Shown piece after piece: positions 52,074-60,975 of a DNA stretch of 64,000 nt. Source of the stretch: Kitasatospora phosalacinea (GTDB taxonomy: Bacteria > Actinomycetota > Actinomycetes > Streptomycetales > Streptomycetaceae). The stretch's first letter is position 1. Each line of letters opens with the position of its first letter. The position numbers and the translations under genes were made by a program. The stretch is from the NCBI RefSeq assembly GCF_030268885.1, contig NZ_BSSA01000001.1:62001-126000 (forward strand), read 5' to 3'. A model generated the notes under the pieces. That model had not been told where the DNA came from, did not search any database, and was given only the letters and a program-made list of their open reading frames with translations.

Positions 52074-53293
52074 GCTTCCTCCCGGACGACGAAGCCCGCG
52101 GTCTTCCCGGTGCGCTCGTTGCTGATCAGTGCGTCCACCACCCGCACCCGCACGTGCTCCGGGTCGTGGACGAAGGCGGTGCTCAGGGTGAAGGTGGCGG
52201 ACAGCAGTTCGCGCCGCAGGGCGTCCGGATCGGGCAGCTCGCCGAGCACCAGGACGTCCACCGAGCGGGCCCGGCCGCCCTGCTCGGTGACCAGCACCTG
52301 CGCCCGGACGACGCCCGGCTCGCGCTCGACCCGGGCCAGCAGCTCGTCCACGTGCAGGCCCAGCCCGCGGACCTGCACCACGTTGTCGCGGCGCCCCAGC
52401 ACCCGCATCGCCGGGCCCGGACGCCCGCACGGGCAGGGGCCCAACTCGCCCGCGTCGCCGGTGCGGTAGCGCAGCACCGGGTTGAGCATGGCGGGGTCGA
52501 GCGAGGTGAAGTCCAGCAGGCCGTCGTCGCCGACGTGCACCAGCTGGTGCGGGAAGGGGTGGAAGGTGTCGGCCGGGCAGTCCGGGGAGTTGGAGCCCAC
52601 CACCCAGGTCTCGGTGGAGCCGAACATGCCGTGCCGACGGGCCTTCGGCGCGACGGCCGCCAGGTCCTCCTCCAGCTGCGGCTGCCAGGCTTCGCCCAGC
52701 CACAGCACCTTCCGCAGCGACGGGAGTTCGATCCCGGCAGCGCGGGCGTGCGCGAACCACAGCCGCAGCACGCTCGGGGTGCCGCCGATCGCGGTGACCT
52801 GCCGGTCGGCCAGGAAGCCCAGCCACTGCGGGTACTCCTCGGCGGTCACCGAGCCGAGCGCGATCACCCGGCAGCCGGACAGGTCGGCCAGGCCCGCCGC
52901 CAGGAAGTGCGCGCCCCACATCCGGCCCGCGCCCCAGGCGTTGACGAACACGTCGTCCCGCTCCAGCGGCCGCCAGTGCTCGAACACCTTTGCCATGTAG
53001 AACCCGGTCGGCGCGTACCCGACCTTCGGCGCGCCGGTCGAGCCGCCGCTCTGGAACAGCCAGGTCGCCCCGTGCTCGGCGGCGGGCTCCAGGTGCGCCA
53101 GCGCGGTGTTCAGGTCGTCCTTGGCCAGCGGCGGCAGCGCGGCCAGCTCCGCCAGCGTGCCGGGCGGCGCGGCGGCGGCGTAGCGCTCGCCGAACTCCGG
53201 TACGCCACGCAGCAGTTCCAGCGTCCGGCGGGCCACCGCCAGGCCGTCCGCGGCCTGCTCCTCGGTGAGCGAGAAGGTCGTCCGAGCGGTCAT
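52070..53293 (-). CDS. PaaK-like adenylate-forming enzyme 2
   Basis: 407 residues. TWLFQSGGSTGAPKVGYAPTGF is the P-loop region; HGMFGSTETWVVG, NPVLRYRTGDAGE and CPCGRPGPAMRVLGRRDNVVQVRG follow in the PaaK order. Only distant similarity to PaaK-like enzyme 1 is seen, so they are not a recent duplication. It should adenylate a carboxylate; the acceptor may be CoA, a carrier protein or an amine. ATG at 53293 overlaps the stop of the ATP-grasp gene (ATGA). Confidence 0.8.
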   Translation of the reverse strand: MTARTTFSLTEEQAADGLAVARRTLELLRGVPEFGERYAAAAPPGTLAELAALPPLAKDDLNTALAHLEPAAEHGATWLFQSGGSTGAPKVGYAPTGFYMAKVFEHWRPLERDDVFVNAWGAGRMWGAHFLAAGLADLSGCRVIALGSVTAEEYPQWLGFLADRQVTAIGGTPSVLRLWFAHARAAGIELPSLRKVLWLGEAWQPQLEEDLAAVAPKARRHGMFGSTETWVVGSNSPDCPADTFHPFPHQLVHVGDDGLLDFTSLDPAMLNPVLRYRTGDAGELGPCPCGRPGPAMRVLGRRDNVVQVRGLGLHVDELLARVEREPGVVRAQVLVTEQGGRARSVDVLVLGELPDPDALRRELLSATFTLSTAFVHDPEHVRVRVVDALISNERTGKTAGFVVREEA

Positions 53294-54288
53294 CGCCCCG
53301 CACCCCCGTCCGCCAGGAAGGCCGCGTGCGCGTCCCGGTAGGCGGCGAACCGGGCCCGGGTGACCGCGCGTTGCACCGGTCGGCCGGGGTCCTCCAGGTC
53401 GGGGGCGATCACCCCGTCCGGCTCCAGCTCGGAGAACCAGAACCGTTCGCCGTCGTGCAGGAAGTCCACGCAGAAGAACGGGATCGGCAGTTTCTTCGCG
53501 AAGTAGGCGGTGGCGCCGACGAGTTCGGGCGGGATCTCGCAGAACTCCATCGACCCGCCGCGGCTGGCGTTCGCCACCGGAGACCCCGCCTCCGGGGTGC
53601 GCCGCAGCGCCGCGTACGGGCGCCCGTCGATCACGTACACCCGGTAGTCGACCGTGCCGTCCCCCAGGTACGGCTGCGCCACCAGCACGGTGTCGCCGCC
53701 CTGGGCCAGGCTGGCCAGGCCGCGCACGTCCTCCCGGGAGCGGGCCAGGCAGATCCCGCCGCCGCCGCACCAGCCGGACGGCTTCACGATCGCCGGGAAG
53801 GTCAACCCGTCCAGCGCCGCCTCGTACTGGTGCTTGGAGACGTCCCGGCCGGAGCCGATCCGCACCGACGGGACCGGCGGCACCGGCGAGTCCGCCAGGA
53901 ACAGCACCGTCGCCAGCTTGTCGTTGCCCAGCAGCGACACCTGGGCCGGGAACGGCAGGTAGAACCCGGCCTGCTCCAGCACCGTGCACAGCGTCAACTG
54001 GTTGAACACGTCCATGGACTGGTACGGCAGCGAGTACAGCGCCGTGATGAACAGGGTGTCCGCGGGCGTGACCGGCTCGCCGTCCACGTACACCCGCGGG
54101 CGGCCCGGGTCGGTGCCGTCCACCGTCACCGCCTCCGGCGCGTGCATCGTCCACGACAGGCCCAGCTCGGCGGCGATCTCCGCGTACATGTCCCAGAAGT
54201 AGTGCTTCCACATCGCGCCCGACCGGCTCGACTCCCGGTCCGGGAAGATCCAGCACATCCGGCGCAACGGCGCCTGCGGCCCGCTCAT
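53290..54288 (-). CDS. ATP-grasp ligase
   Basis: 332 residues. FPAIVKPSGWCGGGGICL is the Lys and Gly-rich loop of the ATP-grasp central domain; TVLVAQPYLGDGTVDYRVYVIDGRPYAALRR and FCVDFLHDGERFWFSELEPDG carry the Mg2+/ATP-binding acidic residues. The enzyme forms an amide bond through an acyl-phosphate, so it could couple an amino acid to another. The N-terminal domain (RRMCWIFPDRES) is unlike that of D-Ala-D-Ala ligase. ATGA overlaps at both ends tie it to its neighbours. Confidence 0.82.
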   Translation of the reverse strand: MSGPQAPLRRMCWIFPDRESSRSGAMWKHYFWDMYAEIAAELGLSWTMHAPEAVTVDGTDPGRPRVYVDGEPVTPADTLFITALYSLPYQSMDVFNQLTLCTVLEQAGFYLPFPAQVSLLGNDKLATVLFLADSPVPPVPSVRIGSGRDVSKHQYEAALDGLTFPAIVKPSGWCGGGGICLARSREDVRGLASLAQGGDTVLVAQPYLGDGTVDYRVYVIDGRPYAALRRTPEAGSPVANASRGGSMEFCEIPPELVGATAYFAKKLPIPFFCVDFLHDGERFWFSELEPDGVIAPDLEDPGRPVQRAVTRARFAAYRDAHAAFLADGGAGR

Positions 54289-55703
54289 TCGCTCTCCTCC
54301 AGCTCGTTCGCGTCGAAGTCCCGCCCCGCGGCAGCCCGTTCGGCCCACCAGGCCCGCCCCTCCGGGGGCAGCGTGTCCACCGGGTCGACGTACGGGTACC
54401 GGCGGGCCAGCCCGTCCGGGCCGGACGGCGGCTCGCCGCCGCGCAGTTCGAGCCCGGTGCGGTAGTTCTTGGTCCACCACGAGACGCCGCGCACCCGGTC
54501 GTAGCCCACCGCCTGGTGCACCCAGCGCTTGCCGACGTGCGGCACGTCCGCGACCAGCCGGGGCGTGGCGTAGCCCGGCAGGTAGCCGAGGATCGCCTCC
54601 TGCAGCCGCTGCGCCGCCGCCAGCGGCAGCCGCCAGTGCTCGGCGTTCGGGACGACGTCGCACAGGTAGAAGTAGTACGGCAGCACGTTGGCCTCGCCCT
54701 GCAGCGCGAAGCACAGGTCGAGCAGCGCCCGCGGGCTGTCGTTCACGCCGCGCATCAGCACGCCCTGGTTGCGCACGTCCCGCACGCCCGCGTCCAGCAG
54801 GGCCCGGGCCGCCTCGGCGACCAGCGGGGTGACGGACGCCGCGTGGTTGGCGTGGGTGTGCACCGCCAGGTTGACCGAGCGCCGGGCCGCCAGCCGGGCC
54901 ACCCGCTCCACCCCGGCCAGCACCTTCGGCTGCAGCCAGTGCTGCGGCAGGCCGACCACCGCCTTGCTGGCCAGCCGGACGTCCCGCACCGAACCCAGCT
55001 CCAGCAGCCGCAGCAGGAACGACTCCAGCCGCGGCCACGGCACGTTCGCCAGGTCGCCGCCGGAGACCACCACGTCCCGCACCGACGGGGTGCGCTTGAG
55101 GTAGTCGAGCATCTGCTCCTCGCGGTCCGCCGGGCGCAGCACCAGCCGGGTCTTGGCGACCTGCGGGGTGGAGCGGCCGACCAGGTCCATCCGGGTGCAG
55201 TGCCCGCAGTACTGCGGGCAGGTGGAGAGCAGCTCGGCCAGCACCTTGGTCGGGTAGCGGTGGGTCAGCCCCTCCACCACCCACATCTGCGCCTCGTGCA
55301 GCGAGTCCCGGGCCGCCAGCGGGTGGCTCGGCCAGGACGGGTGCCGGTCCGAGCGCACCGGCAGCATGTAGCGCCGCACCGGATCGGCCAGGAACGCCTC
55401 GGTGAACGCCTCGGGTGCCAACTCGGCACCCGCCGCCATGGTGTTGAGCATCTGCGGCGGGACCAGCATCGACATGGTCGCGAACTGCCGCTGATCGGCG
55501 GCGAGTTCGTCGTAGAAGCGGTCGGTCAGCAGCGGACCGAACACCTGCCGCAGCTGCCGCTCGCCCTGCACGCAGTGCGCCCGCTGCCACTGCGCGTCCC
55601 GCCACTGCGCCGCCGTCACCCCCCGCCAGCCCGGCAGCCGCCGCCAGTCCGGTTCCACCAGCGGCCGCCGCACGTACTGGTAGGGCTGGGCCCGGTGCTC
55701 CAT
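54285..55703 (-). CDS. Lysine 2,3-aminomutase-like radical SAM enzyme
   Basis: 472 residues. The radical SAM cluster is Cys162-x3-Cys166-x2-Cys169 (CPQYCGHC). VVVSGGDL, QGVLMRGVND and YYFYLCDVVPNAEHWR follow, as in KamA. Compared by memory with clostridial lysine 2,3-aminomutase, the lysine-reading Asp293 (in CD) and Asp330 (in VADVP) are both present with the same 37-residue spacing. The PLP lysine is probably in VGK; its surroundings differ from GGGGK and it is one residue closer. The expected reaction is L-lysine to L-beta-lysine. ATG at 55703 overlaps the preceding stop (TGATG). It should supply a beta-amino acid building block. Confidence 0.85.
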   Translation of the reverse strand: MEHRAQPYQYVRRPLVEPDWRRLPGWRGVTAAQWRDAQWQRAHCVQGERQLRQVFGPLLTDRFYDELAADQRQFATMSMLVPPQMLNTMAAGAELAPEAFTEAFLADPVRRYMLPVRSDRHPSWPSHPLAARDSLHEAQMWVVEGLTHRYPTKVLAELLSTCPQYCGHCTRMDLVGRSTPQVAKTRLVLRPADREEQMLDYLKRTPSVRDVVVSGGDLANVPWPRLESFLLRLLELGSVRDVRLASKAVVGLPQHWLQPKVLAGVERVARLAARRSVNLAVHTHANHAASVTPLVAEAARALLDAGVRDVRNQGVLMRGVNDSPRALLDLCFALQGEANVLPYYFYLCDVVPNAEHWRLPLAAAQRLQEAILGYLPGYATPRLVADVPHVGKRWVHQAVGYDRVRGVSWWTKNYRTGLELRGGEPPSGPDGLARRYPYVDPVDTLPPEGRAWWAERAAAGRDFDANELEESE

Positions 55704-57412
55704 CAGGCGGCCGACGCGGTGAGCAGGCCGGCGTGCCGGGTGCGCAGCTCCCGCTTGAGCACCTTGCCGGTCGGGCCGAGCGGGAAGTCCGCGTCGGTGC
55801 GGGCCACCCGCAGCGCGGCCAGCTCCGCCAGCCCGGCCCGGCCGAGTTCGGCGTTGGCGGCCTTCAACAGCCCTTCCTCGTCCAGCACTCCGGCCCCCTC
55901 CTGGAGCCGGACCACGGCGATCGGCCGCTGTCCGCCGTCCGGGTGCGGGACGCCCACCACCGAGCAGTCCTGCACCAGTTCGGCGCAGTCGGCGAGCAGC
56001 ACCTCCTCCAGCGGCAGGCTGTACACCGGCCCGTCCAGGGTGTCGATCACGTCCACCGTCCGGTCCAGGTGGAAGAACCGGCCCTCGGCGTCCCGGTAGG
56101 CCACGTCCCCGGTCAGCCAGTACCCGGACAGGTGGAAGCTCGCGGTCAGCCGCTCGTTGTTCCAGTACCCGGGCGTGATCGAGGGCGCCCGCACCGCCAG
56201 CAACCCGACCGTTCCGTCCGGGACTTCGGCGCCGTCCTCGTCCAGCACGGTGGCGTGCTCCACCACCTCGGACGGCCTGCCCACGCAGCGGTCGGCGCGC
56301 TCCGTCTCCGGCGAGGTGACCTGCCCGAACAGCGCCATGCCCATCTCGGAGGAGCCCAGCCCGTCCACGAACTGCGAACCCGGCAGCGCGGGTTGGTCGG
56401 CCTTCTCCTGCGGCAGCAGCCACGGCCTGATCAACCCGGCCGGGCGCTCGCCCAGTTGGACCAGCCGCCGGACGTGCCCGTAGTGCGCGCTGTCGCCGGT
56501 GTTGAACCAGGAGTGCACCTTGGCGGCGCCCCGCACCGGCAGTTCGCCGGTCGCCAACTCGACGAAGGTGCGCGGGAAGGAGGCCACCATGGTCGGCTGG
56601 AACGCCTCCATCACCGGCTCCACCACCGTGCGTCTCCACCCCGCCATCACCACCGTCGGCAGACCCAGCAGCGTCGCGGTCAGGAAGTAGCTCAGGCCGC
56701 CCGCGTGGGTGTGCGGCATCAGCGACATCAGCCGGTCCGAGGGCTCGGCCGGGAAGCGGGTCATCCGCGGCTGCTTGCCCTCCCAGAACTGCCGGTGCGC
56801 CAGGATCGTCGACTTCGGGGTGCCCGTCGTCCCCGAGGAGTGGATCAGCGCCACCACGTCCTCGGCCGCGTGCCGGTACGGGTACTGCTCCGGCAGCGCC
56901 GCCGCGGCCGGGTCGGACGCCTGCACCTCGGCGGTCAGCGCCAGGAACCGGGGTCTGCGCTGCGGGTCCTGCCGGTACGCCGCGGCCAGCCGGGTGGTGT
57001 CGTCCGCGACCACCCCGACCACGCCGACGTGGTTCAGGTAGCGCACCATCACGTCCGGCCGCATCGCGTCGTTGACCAGCGCCGGGACGGCCCCCAGTGC
57101 GGTCAGCGCGAAGAAGTGCAGCAGCGGCTCCAGCCCCTCCGCCACCACCACGCCCACCGGCTCGCCCGGCCGCACCCCCATCGCGTGGTACCAGGCCGCG
57201 TACCGGTCGCGCAGCGCCGCCAGGTCCAGCAGGCTGTGCCCGACCAGCACCACCTGCCCGCGGTGGTCCAGCCGGTGGGAGAACGCGTACGGCACCGCGC
57301 AGTTCGGGTTCGCCTCGATCGCCCGGTCGAGGAAGTTGCCCGCCCCGAGGGTCGGATCGGTCATGAACCGCTCCCGGACGGGCAGCGGGGCGAGGGGCGT
57401 CTGGTCGCTCAT
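55703..57412 (-). CDS. AMP-dependent acyl/aryl-CoA ligase-like enzyme (ANL superfamily)
   Basis: 569 residues. LIHSSGTTGTPKSTILAH is the P-loop; GLGSSEMGMALFGQVTS, GYWLTGDVAYRDAEGRFFHLDR and PLGPTGKVLKRELR (with the C-terminal catalytic Lys) are the remaining ANL motifs. It activates a carboxylic acid for loading onto CoA or the neighbouring PCP. ATG at 57412 has GGAG seven bases upstream, and a 104-bp gap separates it from the amine oxidase, so it may begin a second transcript or just a less coupled segment. The substrate is unknown. Confidence 0.85.
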   Translation of the reverse strand: MSDQTPLAPLPVRERFMTDPTLGAGNFLDRAIEANPNCAVPYAFSHRLDHRGQVVLVGHSLLDLAALRDRYAAWYHAMGVRPGEPVGVVVAEGLEPLLHFFALTALGAVPALVNDAMRPDVMVRYLNHVGVVGVVADDTTRLAAAYRQDPQRRPRFLALTAEVQASDPAAAALPEQYPYRHAAEDVVALIHSSGTTGTPKSTILAHRQFWEGKQPRMTRFPAEPSDRLMSLMPHTHAGGLSYFLTATLLGLPTVVMAGWRRTVVEPVMEAFQPTMVASFPRTFVELATGELPVRGAAKVHSWFNTGDSAHYGHVRRLVQLGERPAGLIRPWLLPQEKADQPALPGSQFVDGLGSSEMGMALFGQVTSPETERADRCVGRPSEVVEHATVLDEDGAEVPDGTVGLLAVRAPSITPGYWNNERLTASFHLSGYWLTGDVAYRDAEGRFFHLDRTVDVIDTLDGPVYSLPLEEVLLADCAELVQDCSVVGVPHPDGGQRPIAVVRLQEGAGVLDEEGLLKAANAELGRAGLAELAALRVARTDADFPLGPTGKVLKRELRTRHAGLLTASAA

Positions 57413-57516
57413 GGCGGTCTCCAAGCAGGACTCGTCGCCGGGCCCGCCCCCGCGGGGCGCGCACCGGTCAGGGGAAAGGTCCGGACGGGCTTGATCAGAT
57501 GGGGAAGTGACGGGGG

Positions 57517-58908
57517 TCAGTCGCCGAGCAGTTCGGCGGCCACCCGGCGGCCGGAGCGGACCGCGCCCTCCAGCAGGCCGAAGAACGCGGTACTGGTCTC
57601 GGTGCCCGCGAACCGCACCCGGCCGTGCGGGGCGGTCAGCGTCGGCCCGAGCGCCGACCAGTCGCCGGGGCCGAACAGGGCCGCGTAACAGCCCCTGCTC
57701 CAGGGCTCGTTGACCCAGTCGGTGACGTGGAAGGCGACCGGCTCGGGCAGCAGCGGGAACAGCCGCCGGGCCTGCGCGACCGCCGCCGCCCGCTGCTCGG
57801 CGGGCGGCAGGGCGGCGAAGCGGTGCGCCTCCGCGCCGGTCACGAAACCGGTCAGCACGCCGGGCGAGCCCTCCGGCGGGGTGTCGTCCACCGTGGACAG
57901 CAGCGGACCGGCCGCGTTCACCGACCAGCCGGACAGGCCGTGCGCCCGCCACACCGGCTCCGGGAACACCAGGTGCAGTTTCACCGCGCAGCCCCGTCCG
58001 GTCCGCGCACCGGCCCGCCGCACCGGCAGCCCCGGACGGTACTCGATCGCGTCCGCGAGCAGCGGCGGCACCGCCACCACCGCCGCCTCCGCCCGGTAAC
58101 TGCCCTCCGGTGTACGGACGGTGACCTCGCCGTCGGATTGCTCCACGGACAGCACCGGCTCGGCGGTGCGCAGCACCCCGCCCGCCGCCAGCAGCCGCCG
58201 GGCCAGTCGCTCGGACAGCCGGTGCGCGCCGCCCGCGACCCGGTCCTGCTGGGCGCCGCCCGCGAAGGCGTTCAGGTAGCGCAGGCCACCGCCCGAGCGC
58301 AGGTAGAAGGCCATGTGCAGGACCGACACCTTCGCCGGGTCGGCCGCCATCATCTCGCCCAGGAACAGCGGGAAGAACAACCTGGCGTCCGGGTGCGGGA
58401 GTTGCCGCTCCGCCCAGTCGGCGGCGGTCAGTGCGTCCAGCCGCTCGGCGTCCGGCGTCAGCCAGGGCGCGTCCGGGCGGACGGTTGCCGCCAGCTCCTC
58501 CAACTGCTCGAACAGGTCGCCCAGGGCGACCGCGTTCAGCGGCGGGAAGCGCCCCTCGACGGTCGCGGCGGCTCCGCCGTCGGCGCCCAGGGCGAACCGG
58601 GCGGCACCCGTCATCTCCGTCGGCGCGGTCTTCAGGTCGCAGGCGGCCAGCAGGGCGTGCAGCTCGGTGTGCCGGTCGCCCAGGTACGCGGCGCCCGCGT
58701 CGATCCACCGGCCGGGCGCGACCTCGATGCCCCGGGTCCGCCCGCCGACCCGTTCCCGGGCCTCCAGCACCGTCACCCGCACGTCCCGCTCCGCCAGCTC
58801 CACGGCCGCCGTCAACCCGGCCGGACCGGCGCCGACCACGACCACCGAACGCGGCGCACCGGCGGGGGCGGGGAGGGCGGGGGAGGGGGAGAACGCCGCG
58901 GCGCTCAC
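57517..58908 (-). CDS. FAD-dependent amine oxidase
   Basis: 463 residues. VVVVGAGPAGLTAAVELAE is the dinucleotide-binding fold near residue 22, followed by VLEARERVGGRTRG. The C-terminal FAGTETSTAFFGLLEGAVRSGRRVAAELL is the FAD-binding end of flavin monoamine oxidases. It oxidises an amine to an imine or aldehyde; in this setting an amino group of an amino acid, free or bound to the PCP, is plausible. GTG at 58908 overlaps the PCP stop (GTGA), linking it closely to the carrier protein. Confidence 0.88.
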   Translation of the reverse strand: MSAAAFSPSPALPAPAGAPRSVVVVGAGPAGLTAAVELAERDVRVTVLEARERVGGRTRGIEVAPGRWIDAGAAYLGDRHTELHALLAACDLKTAPTEMTGAARFALGADGGAAATVEGRFPPLNAVALGDLFEQLEELAATVRPDAPWLTPDAERLDALTAADWAERQLPHPDARLFFPLFLGEMMAADPAKVSVLHMAFYLRSGGGLRYLNAFAGGAQQDRVAGGAHRLSERLARRLLAAGGVLRTAEPVLSVEQSDGEVTVRTPEGSYRAEAAVVAVPPLLADAIEYRPGLPVRRAGARTGRGCAVKLHLVFPEPVWRAHGLSGWSVNAAGPLLSTVDDTPPEGSPGVLTGFVTGAEAHRFAALPPAEQRAAAVAQARRLFPLLPEPVAFHVTDWVNEPWSRGCYAALFGPGDWSALGPTLTAPHGRVRFAGTETSTAFFGLLEGAVRSGRRVAAELLGD

Positions 58909-59195
58909 CGGGCGGCCGCGACGGCCGTGACGCGGGCGGCGAGGCCCGCCGGGGTCGGGTCGGCGAGGAACTCGTCGAAGGTCAGTTCGACGCCGTGGGT
59001 GCGCGCCACCGCGCTCAGCACCCGGGTGGCGACGAGGGAGTCCCCGCCCAGCAGGAAGAAGTTGCCGTCCGCGGGCACCTCCGCCAGCTCCAGGACGCGG
59101 CGGAACACCGCCGTCAGCGAGTCGAGCAGCTCCGGGCCCGAGAGGGCGGGCGGGGCGGTGGTGGCGGGCGGGACGGCGGGCGTGTCGAGGCTCAT
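58905..59195 (-). CDS. Stand-alone peptidyl carrier protein
   Basis: 96 residues. FLLGGDSLVATRVLS places the phosphopantetheine attachment site at Ser53, with the usual preceding helix (ELLDSLTAVFRRVLEL). The first ~20 residues are a Pro/Ala-rich linker. ATG at 59195 follows GGAG. It would be charged by the adenylation protein encoded just upstream and serve the amine oxidase encoded just downstream. Confidence 0.92.
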   Translation of the reverse strand: MSLDTPAVPPATTAPPALSGPELLDSLTAVFRRVLELAEVPADGNFFLLGGDSLVATRVLSAVARTHGVELTFDEFLADPTPAGLAARVTAVAAAR

Positions 59196-59353
59196 CAGGG
59201 GGTCTCCTTCGACCGGTGCGGGGTGCGCGTGGTCCGGTGGTGCCAGCGGTGCGTGGTGCGCTGTACGACGGAGCAGGGGGTGCGCGAGGTGGTGCGCGAC
59301 GGTGCGGTCACCTGGCCCGACGGTTCGTCAGACCTGGTGTGGAGAAAGGCGGT

Positions 59354-60922
59354 TCAGGAAACAGCCGCAGTGCTGGTGCTGGTGCTGGTGCTGGTGTTGC
59401 CGTACAGGCGGTGCGAGGCGGCGCGGTCGATCTTGCCGCCGGCGGTGCGGGCCAGGTCCGGGACGACGGTCAGCCGACTCGGGACGAGGTGTTCGGGCAG
59501 GAACTCCCGCAGGTGGCGCAGGAGTTCCGCGGAGCTGAGCGGGTCGGCCGCGGCCGCGGCCCGGTCGCGCGGGACGACGTAGGCGACCAGCGCGGTGCGT
59601 CCGGCCAGGGTGGTGGCGGTGACCGCGGCCAGGCCCACCCGGGGGTGGGCGCCGAGCGCGGTCTCCACCTCGCCCGGGTCGACCCGGATGCCGCGGATCT
59701 TGACCTCGTGGTCGATCCGTCCGCGGTGCGTCAGCACCCCGTCCGGGGCCCGGGAGACCCGGTCGCCGGTGCGGAACCAGCGCTGCCCGTCCCGCTCGAC
59801 GAAGCGTTCCGCGGTGGTCTCCGGCAGGCCGGGGTAGCCGGACGCCAGGGCCGGGCCGCCGATCAGCAACTCGCCCTCGGTGGTGAGCAGTTCCTCGACG
59901 TGTGGCAGGGCGCGGCCGATCGGCGCGCGTTCGGCCGCGTCCCACGGGCGGCCCGGCTCCGGGGTGTCGGGGCCGAGCAGGTCCACCGCGTGGGTGATCA
60001 GGGTGGTCTCGGTGCAGCCGTAGGTGTTCAGCAGCCGGATCCGGCCGCTGTCCGCCAACCGGCTCCAGTCCGCCAGCCTGGCCGGGTCCGCGGCCTCGCC
60101 GCCGACCACCACCAGCCGCAGGCAGGAGGGGAGTTCGGCGTCCGGCCCGTCCTCCGCGAGGTGCAGCACCAGTTCGTGCCAGAACGCGGTGGGCAGGTCC
60201 AGCACGGTGATGCCGCGCCGCTCCACCGCCCGCAGCAGCCGGGGGAAGGAGGCCGAGTGCGCCTCCGGGTCGAACACCAGCCGGGCGCCGGAGGTCAGGG
60301 TCGGCAGGATCTCCTCGAAGCAGGTGTCCCAGTTCAGCGAGGCGAACTGCAGTACCCGGTCCTCGGGGCCCACCCCGAACAGCCCGCGCAGCGACCCGAC
60401 CACCGCCGAGACCGCCCGGCGCGGCGTCAGCACCGGCTTCGGCTGCCCGGTCGACCCGGAGGTGAACAGCAGGTACGCCGGGTCCGTCGGGTCGACGGCC
60501 ACCGCGGCCGGTAACTCCCTTCCCGCACCGGTCGGTTCGCGCACCGGCTCGACGTGCGGGAGCCCGAGCGCCGCCGCCTGCCCGGCCGTCCCCACCAGCG
60601 CGGTGCAGCGGGCCGCCGTGACCATCCGGCGCTGCCGCTCCAGCGGGAAGGCCGGATCCAGCGGGACGTACGCGCCGCCCGCCGCGAGGACGCCCAGCAG
60701 GGCGACCACGGTCTCCGGCGCGTGCCCGGCCGACACCGCGACCGGGCCCGGACGGTCACCCAGCGCAGCCGCCAAGTGGTGTGCGGACAGCGCGAGTTGA
60801 CGGTAGCTGAGGGTGCTTCCGGGTGACTCCACTGCGATCCGTTCGGGCCACCGGAGAGCGGTATCCGCGAACGCGTCGAACAGGTCGGAACCCGGTTGGT
60901 TGACGCCGCCGTTCTTTGACAT
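59354..60922 (-). CDS. Stand-alone NRPS adenylation domain
   Basis: 522 residues. LTFTSGSTG-type core A3 (LLFTSGSTGQPKPV), NTYGCTETT (A5), RWFRTGDRV (A7), HRGRIDHEVKIRGIRVDPGEVE (A8) and GGKIDRAAS (A10, catalytic Lys) are all present, so the domain looks functional. A by-eye specificity code relative to GrsA reads roughly D-T-E-D-V-G-T-L-I, starting with the Asp that binds an alpha-amino group; I cannot name the amino acid. ATG at 60922 has TTGGAG five bases upstream. It is the first gene of the cluster, 158 bp before the PCP, and its C-terminus carries a Thr-Ser repeat. Confidence 0.9.
   Translation of the reverse strand: MSKNGGVNQPGSDLFDAFADTALRWPERIAVESPGSTLSYRQLALSAHHLAAALGDRPGPVAVSAGHAPETVVALLGVLAAGGAYVPLDPAFPLERQRRMVTAARCTALVGTAGQAAALGLPHVEPVREPTGAGRELPAAVAVDPTDPAYLLFTSGSTGQPKPVLTPRRAVSAVVGSLRGLFGVGPEDRVLQFASLNWDTCFEEILPTLTSGARLVFDPEAHSASFPRLLRAVERRGITVLDLPTAFWHELVLHLAEDGPDAELPSCLRLVVVGGEAADPARLADWSRLADSGRIRLLNTYGCTETTLITHAVDLLGPDTPEPGRPWDAAERAPIGRALPHVEELLTTEGELLIGGPALASGYPGLPETTAERFVERDGQRWFRTGDRVSRAPDGVLTHRGRIDHEVKIRGIRVDPGEVETALGAHPRVGLAAVTATTLAGRTALVAYVVPRDRAAAAADPLSSAELLRHLREFLPEHLVPSRLTVVPDLARTAGGKIDRAASHRLYGNTSTSTSTSTAAVS
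59370..59399 (-). repeat. Hexanucleotide repeat at the C-terminus of the adenylation gene
   Basis: Five tandem 6-bp units (GTGCTG on the + strand, the last GTGTTG) encode TSTSTSTS just before the stop. Length change in whole units would keep the frame. Confidence 0.9.
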
Positions 60923-60975
60923 GCCCGCTCCAAGAAAATGCCCAGAGGTGCCCGTCCGTGCTTCGGCGAACCCGG

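Noticed and set aside
59196..59353. Possible small gene between the PCP and adenylation genes
   Set aside because: The stretch is GTGCG-rich with no start plus ribosome site giving a convincing protein.
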